Origin: an uncultured Clostridia bacterium | GTDB taxonomy: Bacteria > Bacillota > Clostridia > TANB77 > CAG-508 | Direction: 5' to 3' | DNA length: 64,000 nucleotides | Assembly (NCBI GenBank): GCA_934149075.1 | Contig: CAKPDR010000006.1 | Location: 26,250-90,249 of the forward strand | In this document: piece after piece, positions 60,969 through 64,000 of the stretch | How the letters are laid out: every line of letters begins with the position of its first letter | Position numbering within the stretch: the stretch's first letter is position 1 | Position numbers and translations under genes: made by a program | Notes under the pieces: model-generated | What the model was told of the DNA's origin: nothing | Seen by the model: only the letters and a program-made list of their open reading frames with translations | The model's database searches: none

Positions 60969-61766
60969 ATGAATAAGAAAGAAATAATTTCTAATGAGCG
61001 AAAAAAATACTTAAGAAAAATTAAAATAAGAAAAGCTGAAATATTAATTACACAAATACTCATAGTGATAGTATTTATAGCATTATGGGAAATACTTGCA
61101 AGAAAAGGAATAATAGATAGTTTTATAGCTAGTCAGCCATCTAGAATAGTAAAAACATTTATGAATTTATCATCAAATAATTTATTAGAGCACTTAAAAA
61201 TTACATGTGAAGAGACATTAATAGGATTTGGATTAGGTAGCATTGCTGGAGTTATAATTGCAATAATATTATGGTGGTCTCCATTTATTTCTAAAGTATC
61301 AGAACCATTTTTAGTGGTTTTAAATAGTTTACCTAAAATTGCACTTGGTCCTGTAATTATAATTTGGGTTGGAGCTGGTATGCCTGCAATAATAGTAATG
61401 GCATTAGCGATTGCACTAATTGTAACAATACTTGAAATTTTAAACGGATTCTTATACACAGATAAAGAAAAAATAAAGATGGCAAAAACATTTAATGCAA
61501 ATAAAATTCAAATACTAACTAAAATTGTAATTCCTTCAAATATTCCAACATTTTTTAACAGTTTAAAGGTAAATATAGGTTTATCTTTAGTAGGGGTAAT
61601 ATCAGGAGAATTTCTTGTGTCAAAAGGAGGTCTTGGATATTTGATTGTATATGGAGGGCAGGTTTTTCAACTTGATTTAGTAATGACAAGTGTCATAATT
61701 CTTGCTGTTGTTGCAGCTATTATGTATCAGAGTATAGTGTTCTTAGAAAGGAAATTTGTTAAATAG
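60969..61766 (+). CDS. ABC transporter permease (SsuC/TauC/NrtB type)
   Basis: 265 residues with six helices and the BPD-permease core: FIASQPSRIVKTF, LNSLPKIALGPVIIIWVGAGMPAI, then the EAA-type loop (KMAKTFNANKIQILTKIVIPSNIPTFF) that contacts the ATPase. It matches the split ATPase at 53081/57735, which is of the same class. The substrate-binding protein is absent from the window. ATG 60969 chosen over GTG 60960; the ribosome site is weak. Confidence 0.88.
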   Translation: MNKKEIISNERKKYLRKIKIRKAEILITQILIVIVFIALWEILARKGIIDSFIASQPSRIVKTFMNLSSNNLLEHLKITCEETLIGFGLGSIAGVIIAIILWWSPFISKVSEPFLVVLNSLPKIALGPVIIIWVGAGMPAIIVMALAIALIVTILEILNGFLYTDKEKIKMAKTFNANKIQILTKIVIPSNIPTFFNSLKVNIGLSLVGVISGEFLVSKGGLGYLIVYGGQVFQLDLVMTSVIILAVVAAIMYQSIVFLERKFVK

Positions 61767-61808
61767 AAGAATGTTTTACTTTAATAAATCTACATAAAAT
61801 AGTTCGCA

Positions 61809-61837
61809 TAAAAAACAGGATGGTATTTTCCATCCTG
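61809..61837 (-). terminator. - strand terminator (for the 58-residue gene)
   Basis: CAGGATGG / CCATCCTG stem; read on the - strand it is followed by TTTTTT. On the + strand the T run is missing, so it mainly serves the - strand gene at 61955-62131, from which it is 117 bases away. Confidence 0.75.
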
Positions 61838-61954
61838 ATAATTTATATACTAGGAAAGTTCTCTGAACATCCTAGTAAAATTTTTTAATAAGTACAAAAG
61901 TTATTAATGTCCGCTTTTGTTCTTTATAGAATAAGCTAATATTTGAAAAAAACA

Positions 61955-62131
61955 TTATTTTTTTTTCTGCTTTACTTTTTTGTTTTTAGGAACTATGATA
62001 TTTTGAGGCTTTTTTTCTTGAATTTTTGGTTTGGCAGCTGTAATGTGTTCATAAACAGGTGAAATATCTAAATTAGAACCATCACCACTAATAATATTAA
62101 TTTCTTTGTTATCTTCTTTTTTATCTGACAT
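61955..62131 (-). CDS. Small protein with basic tail (hypothetical, - strand)
   Basis: 58 residues: acidic start (SDKKEDNKE), a middle INIISGDGSNLDISPVYEHI, and a very basic end (PKNKKVKQKKK). No membrane segment. On the - strand AAGGAG lies eight bases before ATG, a 17-spaced promoter lies upstream, and a terminator lies downstream, so it is a real gene. Not recognised; a nucleic-acid-binding role is possible given the tail. Confidence 0.72.
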   Translation of the reverse strand: MSDKKEDNKEINIISGDGSNLDISPVYEHITAAKPKIQEKKPQNIIVPKNKKVKQKKK

Positions 62132-62159
62132 ATTTGACTCTCCTTATAAACTTTTTTTG

Positions 62160-62188
62160 ATTTTACCATAAAAGTATAAAATTGTAAA
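62160..62188 (-). promoter_or_regulatory. Promoter of the - strand 58-residue gene
   Basis: Read on the - strand: TTTACA (62188-62183), 17-base spacer, TAAAAT (62165-62160). Confidence 0.6.
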
Positions 62189-62203
62189 TATAAAATTTAA
62201 AAA

Positions 62204-62232
62204 TTGACAAATTTACATAATTGATATATAAT
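62204..62232 (+). promoter_or_regulatory. Promoter of the 112-residue gene
   Basis: TTGACA (62204-62209), 17-base spacer, TATAAT (62227-62232). Confidence 0.88.
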
Positions 62233-62296
62233 ATATATTGATAAGAGGTCAAGAACCTATTTTATAAATAACTTACAACATAAGGAGGATAACAAT

Positions 62297-62635
62297 ATGA
62301 TGAGTAAAGAGAGCCTTGGAATCAGAACACTGAAAATGGCAATGAAAAAGGAAGAAATAGTTGAAATAGTTAAGAAAAGGGAGGCTGAAGCATCAAGAAA
62401 ATATGAAAGTGCAATGCGAATGTTCAAAGAAGTTGAAAAGAAATTAGAAGAAGGAAAATTCTTTGCTGAGAAGAGTGACTTGAATGGAGATCATATTATT
62501 ACAGTAATGCTTGATAAAGAGGTACAGGCATATGATAGCGAAATTGAAGAATATTTAAAAAAAATATTTACACAGGAGAATTTTGAATCCGCTGCATATT
62601 CAGGAAGAAAAGTTATCCTTGTATTGAAGGAATAA
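62297..62635 (+). CDS. Hypothetical protein, 112 residues
   Basis: Helical N-terminal two thirds with a charged coiled coil (EEIVEIVKKREAEASRKYESAMRMFKEVEKK, in two heptad runs) and a C-terminus that looks beta (GRKVILVLKE). No membrane segment. Perfect AAGGAGGA ribosome site before an ATGATG pair; consensus promoter and terminator make it a single-gene unit. Not recognised. Confidence 0.8.
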   Translation: MMSKESLGIRTLKMAMKKEEIVEIVKKREAEASRKYESAMRMFKEVEKKLEEGKFFAEKSDLNGDHIITVMLDKEVQAYDSEIEEYLKKIFTQENFESAAYSGRKVILVLKE

Positions 62636-62647
62636 AAGTAAATGTAA

Positions 62648-62685
62648 AAAATAACAGGACAGCAAATGCTGTCTTGTTATTTTTG
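62648..62685 (+). terminator. Rho-independent terminator
   Basis: AATAACAGGACAGCA / TGCTGTCTTGTTATT with a three-base loop, then TTT. Confidence 0.9.
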
Positions 62686-62840
62686 GCATAAAAATTTAAG
62701 AAATGACTAAAATTAATTAAAATAAAATATTGAAAATTGGAAACAATATTGATAAAATATGAACAGAAAATAAATTGCAAATAAAAATGCAATTATAATG
62801 TCAAAATTTACTGGCAATAATTGTCAGAATGGAGGTTATT

Positions 62841-63917
62841 ATGGAAAGAAAAGTAAAAGTTGTACAATATGGAGTAGGCAAAATGAGTTTATACACAATG
62901 AGATATGTGTATGAAAAAGGAGCAGAAATAGTAGGAGCAATCGATGTAAATCCAAATGTAATAGGAAAAGACATTGGCGAAATATTGGGAACAGAAAACA
63001 AAGGGGTTGTTGTAACAAGTGCAGAAAATGCAAGAGAAATGTTAGAACAAGTAAAACCAGACATAGCTATAGTAACAACAATGAGTTTAATTAAAGATGT
63101 AGAAGATCCATTATTATTATGTGCAGAACTTGGAATAAATGCAATTACAACATGTGAAGAAGCATTTTATCCTGAAAATTCGAACCCAAGTGTAACAAAT
63201 AAAATAGATGAACTAGCAAAAAAGAATAATTGCACAATTACTGGAAGTGGATATCAAGACATATATTGGGGACAGTTAATTTCTTCAATAGCAGGATCAA
63301 CACAAAAAATTACAAAAATAAAAGGAAGTTCAAGTTATAATGTAGAAGAATATGGAATAGCATTAGCAAAAGCACATGGTGCAGGATTATCTTTAGAAGA
63401 TTTTGATAAAGAAGTAGCATCAGTAGATAGAATAAGTGATGAAGAAAGAAAAAGAACAATTGACAGTGGTGAATATTTACCATCATATATGTGGAATGTA
63501 AATGGATGGTTGTGTGATAAATTAGGATTAACAGTAAAATCACAAAGACAAAAATGTGTACCACAAACATATAAAGAAGATTTGTATTCATCAACATTAG
63601 GAATGACAGTAAAGGCAGGAGATGCTACTGGAATGAGTGCTGTTGTAACAACAGAAACAGAAGAAGGAATCACAATAGAAAGTGAATGTATTGGAAAAGT
63701 ATATGCTCCTGATGAATTTGATAAAAATGAATGGACAATCTATGGTGAACCAGAAACAACAATAGTTGTTGCAAAACCAGCAACAGTGGAATTAACTTGT
63801 GCATCTGTTGTAAACAGAATACCAGATGTTATTAATTCAAAACCGGGATATGTACCAACTTGCGAATTTGGAGAATTAAATTATAAAATAAAGCCTCTAA
63901 ATGAATATGTAAAATAA
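62841..63917 (+). CDS. ord: 2,4-diaminopentanoate dehydrogenase
   Basis: 358 residues. N-terminal Rossmann fold (KVKVVQYGVGKMSLYTMRYVYEKGAEIVGAID) and a dihydrodipicolinate-reductase-like middle (TITGSGYQDIYWGQLISSIAGS). It oxidises 2,4-diaminopentanoate in clostridial ornithine fermentation. Other pathway genes (oraSE, orr, ortAB) are not visible; they may lie beyond the right edge. ATG 62841 has GGAGG seven bases upstream; an in-frame ATG at 62829 overlaps the ribosome site. A repeat copy follows the stop. Confidence 0.9.
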   Translation: MERKVKVVQYGVGKMSLYTMRYVYEKGAEIVGAIDVNPNVIGKDIGEILGTENKGVVVTSAENAREMLEQVKPDIAIVTTMSLIKDVEDPLLLCAELGINAITTCEEAFYPENSNPSVTNKIDELAKKNNCTITGSGYQDIYWGQLISSIAGSTQKITKIKGSSSYNVEEYGIALAKAHGAGLSLEDFDKEVASVDRISDEERKRTIDSGEYLPSYMWNVNGWLCDKLGLTVKSQRQKCVPQTYKEDLYSSTLGMTVKAGDATGMSAVVTTETEEGITIESECIGKVYAPDEFDKNEWTIYGEPETTIVVAKPATVELTCASVVNRIPDVINSKPGYVPTCEFGELNYKIKPLNEYVK

Positions 63918-63921
63918 TTTA

Positions 63922-64000
63922 CAAAAAGTTACCAGTGGGGACACCCATGTTTGGTAAAAAAACTTACCAGAGGGGACACCCTTGTTACCAATAGGGACAC
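63922..64000. repeat. Copy of the GGGACACCC element, cut by the window end
   Basis: Starts AAAAAGTTACCAGTGGGGACACCC (identical to the left end of element A through TGTTTGGTAA; given here in part), then a second unit TTACCAGAGGGGACACCC and a third fragment TTACCAATAGGGACAC. The arrangement differs from A and B after the first unit. Confidence 0.85.

Overview
The window is a 64 kb piece of an AT-rich, low-GC Firmicutes chromosome. It is most likely from an uncultured spore-forming gut clostridium. The evidence is AT-rich codon use, AAGGAGG-type ribosome sites, canonical TTGACA-17-TATAAT promoters, a germination protease gene (gpr), an HrcA/CIRCE heat-shock operon, a T-box leader, an archaeal-type proS, formate-tetrahydrofolate ligase, and a 2,4-diaminopentanoate dehydrogenase of the clostridial ornithine pathway. 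Almost every gene is on the + strand; only a peroxiredoxin and one 58-residue protein are on the - strand. The exact taxon cannot be fixed from this sequence.

Layout. 1-3300: end of holA, a bifunctional penicillin-binding protein, efp, and a small Cys-rich coiled-coil protein. 3300-8440: the hrcA-grpE-dnaK-dnaJ operon with two CIRCE operators and a long hairpin between grpE and dnaK. 8450-15010: a small orphan gene, trpS, obgE, a putative metal (Mn) exporter, and a solitary VirD4/TraG-type coupling ATPase. 15100-18900: tRNA-Glu(CUC), a probable yybP-ykoY manganese riboswitch, a P-type cation ATPase and a YfcE-type phosphoesterase. 18950-29550: peroxiredoxin (-), an RdgB-like pyrophosphatase, class I aldolase, scpB, proS, the Asp23/AmaP/DUF2273 envelope trio, nusB, xseA/xseB, a divergent PAP2 protein and fhs. 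29550-36400: T-box-aspS, gpr, a DUF4116 repeat protein, and an ABC exporter. 36400-44450: feoAB, a helical hypothetical protein, an rRNA-methyltransferase-like gene and mgtA, with two large inverted-repeat elements at 36394 and 44231. 44460-51050: a DtxR-like regulator heading a suf Fe-S operon (sufC, B, D, a kinase-like gene, sufS, sufU), interrupted by a separately promoted 59-residue membrane-peptide gene. 51050-53010: htpG with a CIRCE-like operator.

53016-62000 is the accessory part. A nitrate/taurine-type ABC ATPase gene is split in two by a 4,089 bp element carrying a RhuM-family gene, a NERD-domain membrane protein, a structured hairpin, a 37-residue ORF and a large serine recombinase. 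The ATPase frame is restored exactly if the element is removed at a 6-bp direct repeat (CAGAAG). Beyond it lie a NUDIX hydrolase, a radical SAM/SPASM enzyme next to a 35-residue peptide ending in CRMCG (possible RiPP pair), two unrecognised genes, and the ABC permease. 62000-64000 holds small genes and ord.

Two repeat families run through the window. One is a TTACCAGTNGGGACACCC unit, present as paired units in about 215-bp palindromic elements and as degenerate or truncated copies. The other is a 31-bp palindrome centred on TGTACC-N-GGTACA, found three times, each time just upstream of a ribosome binding site.
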